Assembly: GCF_018991925.1 (NCBI RefSeq)
Contig: NW_024742403.1
Location: 1 to 64,000, forward strand
Direction of reading: 5' to 3'
DNA: 64,000 nt
DNA from: Homarus americanus
Taxonomy: Eukaryota > Arthropoda > Malacostraca > Decapoda > Nephropidae
The position numbers and the translations under genes were made by a program. A model generated the notes under the pieces. It was given only the letters and a program-made list of their open reading frames with translations. It searched no databases and was not told the origin of the DNA. Shown here in pieces: positions 14,020 through 23,765 of the stretch (the first letter of the stretch is position 1; the number at the start of each line of letters is the position of its first letter).

Positions 14020-14627
14020 GTTAAAAGTCTACCCAGATCCCAACAGGCAACAAAAATACAAAAAAACAAAGACAATCGGACTATAAAAGGGTAGACAAAG
14101 GATGCTAGTTTTTGTTGTGTATAATAAAGTACCATAAATTCCTTAACAAAATATTCAGCTTTCTATAATTTACCCTTAACCATACTTAACCTAAACATTA
14201 ACAGTATATACATATTTATACAACATAAAACAATTTTGAAGCAAGTGGACGTGAGGGATGCAATATAAGATTACAAATACTTAAGTGCGGAGCTGAGATG
14301 GCTGACGAGTAAGGCTGAGTATTGTAGAAGACGGTAGGTAGTCACTGTGCCGTAGGTTTCCAGGATAGGTGATCCTGTGGTCACTTCCCAGAGTGAACTG
14401 AACTCTCATCGAACTGGAGCTTATGAAGAAGACTTGTAGGAGGTTACGTAACAACCAGGATATGGAGAAGGGAAACCCCGGACTGGTAACTAAGAGTAGT
14501 CATACTCGGGTTTCGTCCCTAGATGGCGTTGCTCGTGGTGCTGGGTAGGTAGATCAGGACAATAGATGGCGTGGTTCGTAGTGCTGGGTAGGTAGATCAT
14601 GACAATTGGTGGCGTGGTTCGTAACAG
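14020..14627 (-). mobile_element. Probable solo LTR inserted in CR1 ORF2
   Basis: A 608-bp non-coding segment that splits the CR1 reading frame between NIGRTNTVN and YILNPQLITIQP. Read on the minus strand it starts CTGTTACGAACCACGCC and ends GACTTTTAAC. Both sides carry TATA (14016-14019 and 14628-14631), a possible 4-bp target duplication; one more base would be mismatched. The TGTTACG start resembles the TGTTACGA start of the solo LTR at 23766. Near its minus-strand 5' end there are short tandem copies of GCGTGGTTCGTA-like sequence (about 14525-14625). There is no coding content. The LTR assignment is inferred from ends and size. Confidence 0.5.
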
Positions 14628-14631
14628 TATA

Positions 14632-15754
14632 CATTGACAGTATTTGTTCTTCCAATATTAAGTACGCTGCACTTGCTGGTGTTGAATTTCATTTGCCATT
14701 TTGTGACCACTCCTGCAGTTTATTTAAATCCTCCTGTAGTGCTTTTGCATCCTGCCCTGAATTAATCTGCCGCCCTCTTTAGGTGTCATCCGCAAACTTG
14801 CTTATGTCACTGCTGATCCCAGTATCTAGATTGTTTATGTAGATTATGAACAAGAGTGGGAACCCCACTGGTTACACAGCCCCAATCAGATTTAACACCA
14901 TCTACGCTGACCCTCTGTGTTCTATCGGTGAGCCATGATTGTATCCAATTTAAAATTTTCCCCTCGATACCATGAGCCTTAACTTTTCTCAGAAGCCTCT
15001 GATGCGGTACTCTGTCAAACGCTTTGCTAAAGTCTAAATAAATAACATCATAATTTTCGTCATTATCTACTACCTCGAAGACTTTCCTAAAAAACGTCAG
15101 CAGATTTGTTAGACAAGATTTTCCCTTTGTAAACCCACGTTGAGAGTCGTAGATTAATTTGCTTTTCTCTAAATGCGATCGGATGCTATCTGCTATAATA
15201 GATTCAAGAAATTTCCCCACTACTGACGTCAAACTAATCGGCCGGTAATTTGACGCTAATGCTCTGTCTCCCTTTTTGAATATGGGTACTACATTCGCCT
15301 GTTTCCCCAAGTCTGGCACAACTTCCATGTCTGATGATTTTGTAAATAAATTTACGATCGGTCTGCTAATCTGTTCCTTACACTCTTTCAAAACTCGAAG
15401 GAAGATTTCATCTGGCCCTGGGGATTTTGTCTTGTTTAATTTACTATCCTCTTAAGAACATCCTCTTTTCTGATGGTGATATTCTTTAATTATTCTTCTT
15501 CATTTCCACTAAACATCAGTTCCACCTCTGGAATTTTCTCGTGAATTTCTTCTGTGAAAACTGATAGGAAGTAGCTGTTTAATGCTTTGCTTATTTTCCC
15601 ACTATCATCGATCACTTCCCCTCTCTCTGACTTTAAAGGCCCAACTTTGTCCTTGACCTTTGTCCTATATACCTGGAAAAATCCCTTGGGACTCGCCTTG
15701 GATTCTCTTGCATTCCTGATTTCGTCGTCCCTCTCTGCCTTCCTTACATTTTTC
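14632..15754 (-). pseudogene. CR1 reverse transcriptase domain
   Basis: Minus-strand reading from about 15391 down: VVPDLGKQANVVPIFKKGDR, NYRPISLTSVVGKFLE, GFTKGKSCLTNLL, IYLDFSKAFDRVPH (palm motif A with its aspartate), WIQSWLTDRTQRV, then VTSGVP. The residues normally following GVP (QGSVLGP in this family) are missing, and the frame shifts before KFADDT (motif C) at about 14790. Further on, WQMKFNTSKCSVLNIGRTN is readable. Upstream, 15400-15754 encodes the linker SKASPKGFFQVYRTK, split by a stop near 15436. The damage makes the enzyme non-functional. Confidence 0.85.
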
Positions 15755-16312
15755 GGATCACCTGAAGACTCGTCACCCCAGGATATCCCACCTGAAAAAT
15801 TGTCACCCCAGCCTGTTCCACCTGAAGAATCGTCACCCCAGCCCACAGTGAATATAATTTGTATAATTAGGATAACATAAATATATTCCTTTGTGTTATG
15901 CATCTTTATTGTGAAAAGTTTCAAGAAAAAAGAATAATATAATAATATACACCATGTTCCAAAATACAATAAATTAAAAAAAAATCTAAGATTAAAGAAA
16001 CATGACTCGCACTCTCCAAATAAAAAAACAAATAAAATACAAAACAAAAACAAAAATGCTTCCAAATCTAATATAAAATGAAAATTTTCTTCATTTTGAA
16101 AAAAAAAAGTTAGGGAAAGGGTTCCATCCGTCACCTAGGAAAGTCACACAACCTTAAAACAACCTGACCTAACTTAACAAATCAGAAATCTGACCCCACC
16201 TGAAGAATTGTCACCTCAGGTGTTGCCACCTGAAGAATCGTCACCCCAGGCTATCCCACCTGAAGAATTGTCACCCTGCCAAACTCTGGGGTGACAATTC
16301 TTCAGGTGATCC
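15755..16312. mobile_element. Non-autonomous DNA transposon, 8-bp target duplication, TIR-like internal copies
   Basis: A 558-bp insertion in CR1 ORF2. The target duplication CATTTTTC is exact (15747-15754 and 16313-16320). The termini form an inverted repeat of about 27 bp beginning GGATCACCTGAAGA and reaching GTCACCCCAG, with two mismatches. Unusually, near-copies of this end (CACCTGAAGAATTGTCACCC-like) recur inside: two more behind the left end, and three in direct orientation before the inverted right end. The core is AT-rich with no transposase. An 8-bp duplication suits hAT, MULE or P-type elements, but the ends do not identify one. CR1 residues on either side (LSRNVKK and KNVRKAERDD) rejoin when it is removed. 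Confidence 0.85.
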
Positions 16313-17300
16313 CATTTTTCTTAACATTCCTAGATAGTTCATTATACCTATTTCTGAGCTGCTCCTCCCCTCCCTTTAATTTCTTATAAATTCCTTTCTT
16401 TATTCCTATGTCATGTTTAAGTTTTCTGGTCATCCATCTTGGCTCATTCTTATTTGACCTAATTTTTCTGTATTGTATATTTTGTTCTTGTGCTTTACGT
16501 AGTATACTAGTGAATATATTATAGTCATGATCAATTGTTGTGTCACCTGTGACCTCACCCCCTTCCTACTGGGGACTGACCTGACTGTTCCCAGGCGACC
16601 TCACCTTGGTACCTTCTTAACCCATCATAATCCGCCGATCGAAAGTTTGGGGCTCTGACCATATTGTCATTGTTTTTCGTTTCCCAATTTAGGTTGAACC
16701 TGATTTCTCTGTGATCACCGTTCCCAAGTTCTTCCCCTACTGTGATATCTCTGATAATATTTTCTTTATTTGTTAATACTAGGTCTAATATATTGTTACC
16801 TCTAGTAGGTTCTGTAACTAGTTGTTTCAAAAAATTGTCCTGTACTGCGTCTAGGAAGTCTTCAGATTCATAGTCACCTACAATGTTGTCCCAGTCAATA
16901 TTTCTGGAGTTGAAATCCCACATAATGCACAGGTTGCTGCACTACTCATTTGGGCTGAGCTGCTTCTTTCCCAAGACTTGGGGCCTGTAAATCACTCCCA
17001 TAATTAGTTTTTCTCTTCCTTCCGCAATTTCCACCCTTACAGACTCGGTTCCTATTTCACCCTTTATTGAATTATGAATACAACATTTTAATGTATCCCT
17101 GACGAAGAATGCGACTCCTTCCCCTTTCCTACCTTCCCTGTCCTTGTGAAAAAGGTTGTACCCTTCTATCTGGTACTCTGATAAAAAGTTCTTGCTCTCC
17201 AGATTCATCCAAGTTTCGGTGATTGCTATAACGTCTACATTCTCGGTACATACAACCGCTCTCAGCAAGTCTATTTTATTTTTAATGCTCCTACTGTTTG
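16313..17300 (-). pseudogene. CR1 endonuclease domain (APE/EEP type)
   Basis: Minus-strand reading gives ENVDVIAITETWMN (catalytic Glu block), GEGVAFFVRDTL, EKLIMGVIYRPQ, then after a frameshift near 16930 WDFNSRNIDWDN, TRGNNILDLVLTNKEN and NGDHREIRFNLNW, followed by linker PRWMTRKLKHDIGIKKGIY. In active relatives the blocks read GDFN and SDH; here the glycine of GDFN is tryptophan and the serine of SDH is glycine, so decay has reached the active site. The domain nicks target DNA to prime reverse transcription. A frameshift and stops lie between 16555 and 16440. Confidence 0.82.
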
Positions 17301-17417
17301 TATAGTATACATTTAAACCTACCCTTCCCTGGTCCTGTTTTACCCCTTGTCCTGAGTAACCAATTTTACTCCCCAGGACCTGCTTATATTTTTACTCCCA
17401 CTTACCCCAACCTCTCT

Positions 17418-18283
17418 CTACTGGCGAAACTCCCTCTTTGGAGTAACAATTTCACGCTCCAGGGATGCAGACAACGTCTTTACCCCAGCGCGAGACAAGT
17501 GTATTCCGTCACGACTGTAGAGGTAGTCGTTGCCATAGAATGGTTGCCAGTTATCAATGAACGCCCAGCCATTGCTTGCACATTGTTTTTCCTGTCGGCA
17601 ATTTATAGCAATTGCCCTGGACAGCCATTCAAGACCAATTACTCTTCTAGGCACGACACCACATACTATCGGGAGCCCTCCCCTATCTCTAACCTTCCCC
17701 AGCGCCTCCCTATACCTCTTGAAAAGTTCTTCACTCTTAACAATTCCTTTTTCGTTACCTCCTACACTAAGACACACTACTGGATTGGTACCCTCCCCTG
17801 ACAAAACCCTATCTATCCTCTCAGCTACATGCCCTATCCTAACCCCAGGAAAACACACCCTAGTCCTACGTTTCCTATCTCTTGCACAAAAAGTCCTATC
17901 TAAGATCCTCACCTGGCTGTCTCCAACTACCACGACCTTACCACTGGGCAGGATTTGAACAACTGCCCTTTTCTCTCCTGGCACCACACCCACCTGCCTC
18001 TTCTCTTCCTCGCCAGCTTCTTCCAACACTTCACACCCTGGTCAGCTTTCCTGAGTTTGACCCTAGTCCCCTTGGAAACAACCACTCCCCAAGCCTGCTC
18101 CTCCTTCACAGGTGTCCTGCTAGGCAGGACACCTACCTGAAGGAGTTCAGTGCTGAGGGCTTCGTTCTCCCCCTTTAACACGTCTATCTCTCTCCTCAAT
18201 TGCTTCAGCTGACTTAACAGAGTGGCCAGGGGGTCGTCTTTCCTTATACACCGTCCCTTTTCCCCCACAACATAACGATCCAC
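17418..18283 (-). pseudogene. CR1 ORF1: coiled coil plus SGNH/GDSL esterase-like domain
   Basis: Reading from an ATG at 18283, the first part contains a leucine-rich heptad stretch (LLSQLKQLRREIDVLKGENE) likely to form a coiled coil, then a basic linker. A frameshift near 18030 moves into the second frame, which shows VVVVGDSQVRILDRTFC (SGNH block I with the nucleophile serine of GDS), SVGGNEKG (block III-like Gly/Asn) and the terminal DGIHLSRAG (block V Asp and His). Esterase-like ORF1 proteins are known in CR1 and L2 LINEs and are thought to act in the ribonucleoprotein particle. The catalytic residues still look present, so only the frameshift clearly breaks the ORF. Confidence 0.8.
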
Positions 18284-18308
18284 GGCGGCCGTTTCCTATG
18301 GTCACTAA

Positions 18309-18325
18309 AGCCCCGTCCACACGAT
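18309..18325 (+). repeat. Harbinger left terminal inverted repeat
   Basis: AGCCCCGTCCACACGAT, exact complement of 20911-20927. Preceded by the TAA target duplication at 18306-18308. Confidence 0.95.
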
Positions 18326-18557
18326 GGAGCATTGCCCGACGGGCACTCTCTTAATGCCCGTTGTTCGGGCAAAGTTGACGGGCAAACCAACGGAGTGCCC
18401 GTGCCAGTGGTCGAGCGAAATCACCAGATAAGGCCGTCTGTCTGGTGGTTTGACCGTTTGCTGCCGGGTATGGATGGACGACCCTGCCAGACAAACGAAG
18501 TTAACCTTGGAATCCTGGCTGCCAGTTTTCAGTCTCGCCACATGTCACCACTGGAAA

Positions 18558-19440
18558 ATGTTTGTTCCTCCGTCCGCCACAGACCAAGGAAACATTCATT
18601 GGTCTAGAGAAGAGACCATGGTGTTGATTGAACTCTATCTTCAGCACCCTTGTCTATGGAATGTCAAAGTGGACATGTACAGGGATAGGGACAAACGTGC
18701 AGCGGCACTGAGACAGATTACAGAGGACATGAATAGAAGCGGGACTACAGTTACCACAAGTGATGTGAAGAGAAAAATTGAATCACTTCGAAATCAGCAT
18801 AGACGGGAACTAAGAAAAATGCAAAAATAAAAAAAGTCTGGAGCTTGAACTGAGGACATTTATATTCCCACATTATGGTGCTTTGATGCACTACATTTCC
18901 TCATTGATGGTGACACAATTCGACAATCTGTGTCAAACCTGGATACTCACACTACAGAAGATATGTCTGAGGTACATTCTGATCACGAGGTACGTATGCA
19001 AGCGTTCTCTGTCTCTCTCTATGTGCACTGTACGTAATATGTATGTATATATTTTGTGTGTCACTATTAACAAAGGGCTTGTGTATATTTGTTTTTATTT
19101 ATAGATATTCAACGATCCGCTACTGCTGGGACTTGATGATAATCCACCAGCCACTTTCACTGGTTCGGCCACGCCCACCGTCTCTCGTATGGCTTCGCAG
19201 ACTGTCTCTCGTTCTGCTGGAGAATCGAATACTCGTGAACCCTCACCCACACCGTCAACAAGAAAATGACCGACCAAAAGGGTTTCTGACGATGCTGATA
19301 ATATCCTGAAAGAGGCCCTCCACCACCTGCAGTCATTATCTTCCTCCGAAAATATTATAAATGATGCAGACAGTGATTTTGGTCAGGTTGTTGCTAACGA
19401 TCTTCGACAGATGAGCGGTGAAAATAAAATACATGCTTAG
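18558..19440 (+). pseudogene. Harbinger accessory protein: MADF domain plus C-terminal BESS-like helix, one intron
   Basis: This is the DNA-binding partner that PIF/Harbinger elements encode beside the transposase. Exon 1 has the MADF/Myb-like helices (HWSREETMVLIELYLQHPCL, KRKIESLRNQHRREL), and after a frame disruption in the A-rich run at 18815-18850, a conserved block IYIPTLWCFDALHFLIDGD. A good donor GAG|GTACGT at 18989/18990 and acceptor TTTATAG at 19104 define a 115-bp intron. Exon 2 reads NDPLLLGLDDNPPATF, a Ser/Thr/Pro-rich stretch, and a final FGQVVANDLRQM helix like the BESS-type tail of these proteins, stopping at 19438. An in-frame TGA at 19267 and the 18.83-kb disruption suggest decay, though homopolymer errors could explain the first. 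Start chosen at the ATG giving MFVPPSATDQ. Confidence 0.8.
18990..19104 (+). other. Predicted intron of the Harbinger accessory gene
   Basis: Bounded by GAG|GTACGT and a pyrimidine-rich TTTATAG|ATA. Removing it joins EVHSDHE to IFNDPLLLGL in frame. There is no transcript evidence. Confidence 0.6.
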
Positions 19441-19568
19441 AAACTTATTTATGAGGTCCTTTATCTGGGGAAACTAGGTAGGCTTTCCCCCTCAACGACT
19501 ATTATGTAAGGGTCATTTATTGAATGAGGGTGTTGGATACGCGTACTTATTATAACTATCGATGCGTC

Positions 19569-19580
19569 ATTAGTGGCAAA
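19569..19580 (+). repeat. SINE target-site duplication, left copy
   Basis: ATTAGTGGCAAA, identical to 19979-19990. Confidence 0.95.
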
Positions 19581-19978
19581 TGGGGGCTCGGTGGTCGAAG
19601 AGGTACCGTTCTTGCCTCGCAAGCGAGTTGTCCTGGGTTCGATTCCCGGGCCGGTGGAAGTTGTTTGGACTTACTTCCTAGCCCCCATTAGTCCCTGTTC
19701 ACCTAGCAGTGAAGTAGGTACCTGGTGTAAGTCGAAAGTTGCGAATTCGTATTCAGGGACAAGTTGTTGGAGCTTCCAATAACTTGAGGACATAAACCAC
19801 TGACTCTTCAGGCTTCTACGCCCTTGACTCTTCAGGCTTCTAAGCCCTTAACTCATGAGACAAAGGCAAGCATGAACTTAGCATACTTCCCTGTTGGGCG
19901 CTGTAAACGCTTCTGCGCTTCACCTTACACAATGATGTAGGGGAGTGCCCAATAAAGCAAAAAAAAAAAAAAAAAAAA
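19581..19978 (+). mobile_element. tRNA-derived SINE with A-tail
   Basis: A roughly 400-bp retroposed element with an exact 12-bp target duplication (ATTAGTGGCAAA). The head is tRNA-like: A box TGGTCGAAGAGG (19592-19603) and a canonical B box GGTTCGATTCC (19636-19646). The anticodon arm CTTGC-CTCGCAA-GCGAG pairs over five bases and its loop reads anticodon CGC, so an alanine tRNA origin is likely; the acceptor arm no longer pairs. The body contains a direct duplication of TGACTCTTCAGGCTTCTA (near 19800-19840). The 3' end has AATAAA at 19951 and an A-run to 19979. It was mobilised in trans by some LINE; none of the LINE tails here is an obvious partner. It lies inside the Harbinger element. Confidence 0.93.
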
Positions 19979-19990
19979 ATTAGTGGCAAA
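19979..19990 (+). repeat. SINE target-site duplication, right copy
   Basis: ATTAGTGGCAAA; the first A merges with the A-tail. Confidence 0.95.
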
Positions 19991-20261
19991 CAGTGATAAC
20001 TGTTGTTAAAACATACTCTAGTACTTTATTTTTATTGACGAATATGCATGTTGATTTGGTTTACATGTCTATATTGTTTGGAGTGTGTCTTCAGATATTT
20101 AATTTAAGACTACATACGCTAGGGAATACGTAATTATATTAAATACAGTGTATAATAAGTTGTCTGTAGCGTTTTGGAAGCAACCTTGTGTCCTAAACAG
20201 GTCCATCATGTATCATGTGTATGGAGGGTTATCCCCTTTTACTAAAACAGTGTTATTTTCA

Positions 20262-20726
20262 TTAATAATCGATAAAAACCGGAAACCCTACTAAGCCTAC
20301 TATATCACATAATAAGACATGTGTTACCAAGTAATCGTCCTTGAGTACTTCATATATGGCTTGACAAGTTGCAGGTATTATGGTAGACAAACTTCGTTTT
20401 GATATCCTCGTTGTATACTGAAGCGACGTGTAGGAGCACCCAGTTGAAAGAAATATGAGCGTAGCCTCGAGACGAGCCTCTGGAGATATGCTCTGCCTCA
20501 TAATGGTATCTTGTTTTTTTATGTATGGTTCCAATTTAGAGAGAAGTCTATAGAAGGTGTTGGGGTCCATTCTCATGTAGTTAGTGAAGTCTTTCTCATG
20601 TTCACCTTGCAGTTCACGTAAAATCGTGGCATGACTTCCCTTAACTTTTCGTTGAGATAACCATTCCTTGCACCATTCCCTTTTCTGTTTCTCTTCTTTT
20701 TGCACACTGTAGCAATTATTATACAC
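20262..20726 (-). pseudogene. PIF/Harbinger transposase, N-terminal half only
   Basis: Minus-strand protein with EWCKEWLSQRKVKGSHATIL, then ELQGEHEKDFTNYMRMDPNTF, then RLEATLIFLSTGCSYTSLQY and a helix-turn-helix-like stretch ISKRSLSTIIPATCQAIYEV. These are the conserved N-terminal and DNA-binding parts of Harbinger (HARBI1-type) transposases. After KDDYLV the similarity ends at a GTAACA that could be an intron donor. No DDE catalytic blocks follow before 19990, so the catalytic half has been deleted or lost. The protein would cut and paste the element when complete; this copy cannot. Convergent with the MADF gene. Confidence 0.85.
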
Positions 20727-20910
20727 AGTGCTATAGTCTTCGATTTAACTGTCCTGCGGCACACCATGGTGATCGTACCGCAGCAGCTACTGCCGACCAC
20801 CTACTAGCTACCAGCGGCAGAGTGTGACTGCTGCCAACCAGCACCTCCGTGTGTACGACGACACACAGGCTTTGCCCGGTAAACGGGCAAAGTCCGCCGG
20901 GCACTGTTCG

Positions 20911-20927
20911 ATCGTGTGGACGGGGCT
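20911..20927 (-). repeat. Harbinger right terminal inverted repeat
   Basis: ATCGTGTGGACGGGGCT, complement of the left end, followed by TAA at 20928-20930. Confidence 0.95.
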
Positions 20928-20983
20928 TAACACGAGCATTTAGGGGCAAGTCCTTCTCCAAGCTAGGTCAGGTTGCGTCTGTG

Positions 20984-21713
20984 CATGCACTAGACGACAG
21001 TACCAGGGTCACCATGCACTAGCGGCAGTACCAGGGTCACCATGCACTAGCGGCAGTACCAGGGTCACCATGCACTAGTCGGCAGTACCAGGGGCACCAT
21101 TCACTAGTCGGCAGTACCAGGGTCACCATGCACTAGTCGGCAGTACCAGGGTCACCATGCACTAGTCGGCAGTACCAGGGTCACCATGCACTAGTCGGAA
21201 GTACCAGGGTCACCATGCACTAGTACCAGGGTGGCAGTACCAGGGTCACCATGCACTCGGCAGTACCGGCAGTACCAGGGCTAGTCGGCAGTAACCATAG
21301 TCGGCAGTACCAGGGTCACCATTCTCTAGTCGGCAGTACCAGGGTCACCATGCACTAGTCGGCAGTACCAGGGTCACCATGCACCATGTCACCAACAGTC
21401 GGCAGTACCAGGGTCACCATGCACTAGTCGGCAGTACCAGGGTCACCATGCACTAGAGGGCAGTGCCAGGGTCACCATGCACTAGACGACAGTACCAGGG
21501 TCACCATGAACTAGTCGGCAGTACCAGGGTCACCATGCACTAGTCGGCAGTACCAGGGTCACCATGCACTAGAGGGCAGTGCCAGGGTCACCATGCACTA
21601 GTCGGCAGTACCAGGGTCACCATGCACTAGACGGCAGTACCAGGGTCACCATGCACTAGTCGGCAGTACCAGGGTCACCATGCACTAGAGGGCAGTGCCA
21701 GGGTCACCATGCC
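20984..21713. repeat. 29-bp minisatellite array, right part
   Basis: About 25 further units of the same 29-bp repeat, beginning CATGCACTAG exactly where the left array stopped (GGGTCAC at 13272). Single-base losses are rarer than in the left part. There is one disordered patch at 21215-21400, with a partial unit and a short duplication. The last unit ends CCATGCC at 21713. Confidence 0.95.
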
Positions 21714-23323
21714 GAGCTGTCTGGAAGTCTTGTTGTGTGAAGTTGATAAGTGAAACAGAAGATGTTGTAAACAAGGGCCACGTCTGGTACACGCAGTGTT
21801 GTGGTCCCTCGGAGGTGTGAGCACAGCAAGCAGAAGCTCCTCCCGTTCACAACGTCTGACGTGAACCATTTATCTTGGCGACGCTCTTAATGTCTCACAC
21901 CAATGTTTGCTTACACAGGTTTTTTTCTGAGCTAAATAATGAACTTTGAAGAGACTGACAGGTGACCTCACTTGTCGGGACACCGTCAGGGTTAAGTCAC
22001 CGCCTTCATACATTGTGTTTCTTAGTAACTATTTTTTAAAATGTTATGATTATAATTTAATTCCCATATAAATTTATGACATAGAAAATATTGACTTGTA
22101 ATCTTTATGAAGCATTTACTGCAGTAAGGATCCCCGTGGTGGTGATGCCACACACGGGCGGGAGATGTGGTGAGTCACACTTTATAGTGGGGTTTTCCCC
22201 TACAGTCGTCTCCAGGTATTAAGAGGAGCAAGAAGAAGAAGCTACTCTATGTACTGGAGTTGACCTTTAAGCTTGAGCTATACCGCCAGCGTCAAGCTTA
22301 ACCATAACCCTCACATCTATACTTTATACCCGCAGGCATATTCTCTTACTGCTTCATACTGATTATAAATATAGCTGCACAGTACACAAGCTTGACAGCA
22401 CAGGTAGTGGAGGTGAACCTTATGGAAGGATACGAGGAGGCGAGTTGAAAATACCGGGGTAGTATTAATGGTGCTCGCGAGTCCTTGTGGCTGTCTCTGG
22501 GTGGTTGTCTCAAGGCCACTACCGGCAGCCGCGTTCACTCTGTTTTTACCCATTATTGTAGCTTCTGGGTGTACTTGTTTTTACCATACCTCTTTCCACC
22601 AGTCAAACCTCATAATGTTAACAAACAACAGTAAAACTAACCCCATTAGGCAGACACTCAAACCTTCAGTCACACCCCCAACCCTGTTATTACAGTTAGG
22701 TAAGTAATATCGGGGTCATCTATACTATCTTCACTTTCATTTTCAACCTTTATCTACGTCTTCAACTCTTAACTCCTCCCACAACCATGAAGTAGGAACT
22801 TGTGCCTTCGTCTGATCTGGTCACTCCTCCTCCCGTCCAACATAGCAGTGTGCGTCTCAGGAGTTCTCATGTACTGCACATGCCCTCCTGCCAAGCTCAT
22901 CTCGCACACCCTCACTTTTTAACTAACTACTGAAGTGCCTTTTACAGTGAACAGTGACCAGCTTACAGAAATTATCCTTCTTGACGATATCCTTGTACAC
23001 AATATATCCTGGTTATACTCTCTTCACAGATTGGCTAAGTGCCCTCCCTCCCTGGTGATAAAAAAATATTAAAAATTTCCTTCCCTTACACAACAGAATA
23101 CATCTCTCTCTCTCTCTCTGCCCCTTTCCTGTATATCCCATTTTCTGCTGCATACAGTTGTACAGTTATTCCATTTATATCTGGTACAGTGTTTTGTGAG
23201 GTGTGGCGCCACTGTTTGTTTACATCATAGTAAACCTAACAGAGTGGACAGAACTACCTTAGCTTTAGTGACCAGACCAAGGATACTAAATAAGCAGCTC
23301 CCCTTCCCTCAATCTGTGTGTGT
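21714..23323. other. Non-coding, no recognisable feature
   Basis: Mixed-composition sequence. A short (TC)n run lies at about 23103-23119. The small open frames have no recognisable domain or codon pattern. No RNA gene or transposon end was seen. Confidence 0.5.
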
Positions 23324-23671
23324 CAGTCTATTGTCATGACCTGGCTCAGTCTATTGTCATGACCTGGCTCAGTCTATTGTCATGACCTGGCTCAGTCTAT
23401 TGTCATGACCTGGCTCAGTCTATTGTCATGACCTGGCTCAGTCTATTGTCATGACCTGGCTCAGTCTATTGTCATGACCTGGCTCAGTCTATTGTCATGA
23501 CCTGGCTCAGTCTATTGTCATGACCTGGCTCAGTCTATTGTCATACCTGGCTCAGTCTAAGACCTGGCTCAGTCTATTGTCATGACCTGGCTCAGTCTAT
23601 TGTCATGACCTGGCTCAGTCTATTGTCATGACCTGGCTCAGTCTATTGTCATAACCTGGCTCAGTCTATTG
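23324..23671. repeat. 23-bp tandem repeat, about 15 copies
   Basis: Units of CAGTCTATTGTCATGACCTG plus GCT, almost identical; one unit lacks four bases near 23541 and one a larger piece near 23560. The high identity suggests a recent expansion. Confidence 0.95.
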
Positions 23672-23765
23672 CACACAGTCCATACCCGAGTGAGTACTTG
23701 ATATTCTTATGACAGGTGTGATATTATGAGAACACAAGAGGCGTGGTTGAGGCTAGTGTTAGGTT

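Larger units (their letters stand above)
18309..20927. mobile_element. PIF/Harbinger DNA transposon, internally deleted
   Basis: The ends are a perfect 17-bp inverted repeat: AGCCCCGTCCACACGAT at 18309-18325 and its complement at 20911-20927. Similarity continues imperfectly for about 17 more bases. Flanking TAA triplets (18306-18308 and 20928-20930) are the 3-bp TWA-type target duplication of the PIF/Harbinger superfamily. It holds the two proteins typical of the superfamily in convergent orientation: a MADF/Myb-like accessory protein (plus, from about 18558) and a transposase N-terminus (minus, 20262-20726). The DDE catalytic half of the transposase is absent. It sits in the 5' region of the CR1 LINE and itself contains a SINE. 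GGGCAA/TTGCCC motifs are scattered near both ends and may be subterminal binding sites. Confidence 0.93.
13273..20983 (-). mobile_element. CR1-like LINE, nearly full length, interrupted by three insertions
   Basis: A minus-strand non-LTR retrotransposon. The 3' end, at the low-coordinate side, carries tandem TTCTTATG-type octamers, the tail expected of CR1-like LINEs that end in short repeats rather than poly(A). Running 5' to 3' on the minus strand there are a coiled-coil plus SGNH-esterase ORF1, an apurinic-like endonuclease, a reverse transcriptase and a C-terminal domain. The 5' end at 20983 abuts array sequence (CATGCACTAG) that continues exactly where 13272 stopped (GGGTCAC), so the LINE inserted inside a 29-bp unit with no clear target duplication. 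Removing the three secondary insertions leaves about 3.9 kb. ORF2 is broken by frameshifts and by a loss just after the GVP of the GVPQG motif, so the copy is inactive. Confidence 0.85.

Noticed and set aside
15490..16134. 214-codon minus-strand frame as one protein
   Set aside because: It joins the 558-bp transposon to CR1 linker sequence. Only the last third is real CR1 coding.
19573..19782. 69-codon plus-strand frame
   Set aside because: It lies on the SINE and its reading begins in the target duplication. The tRNA-derived sequence explains it.
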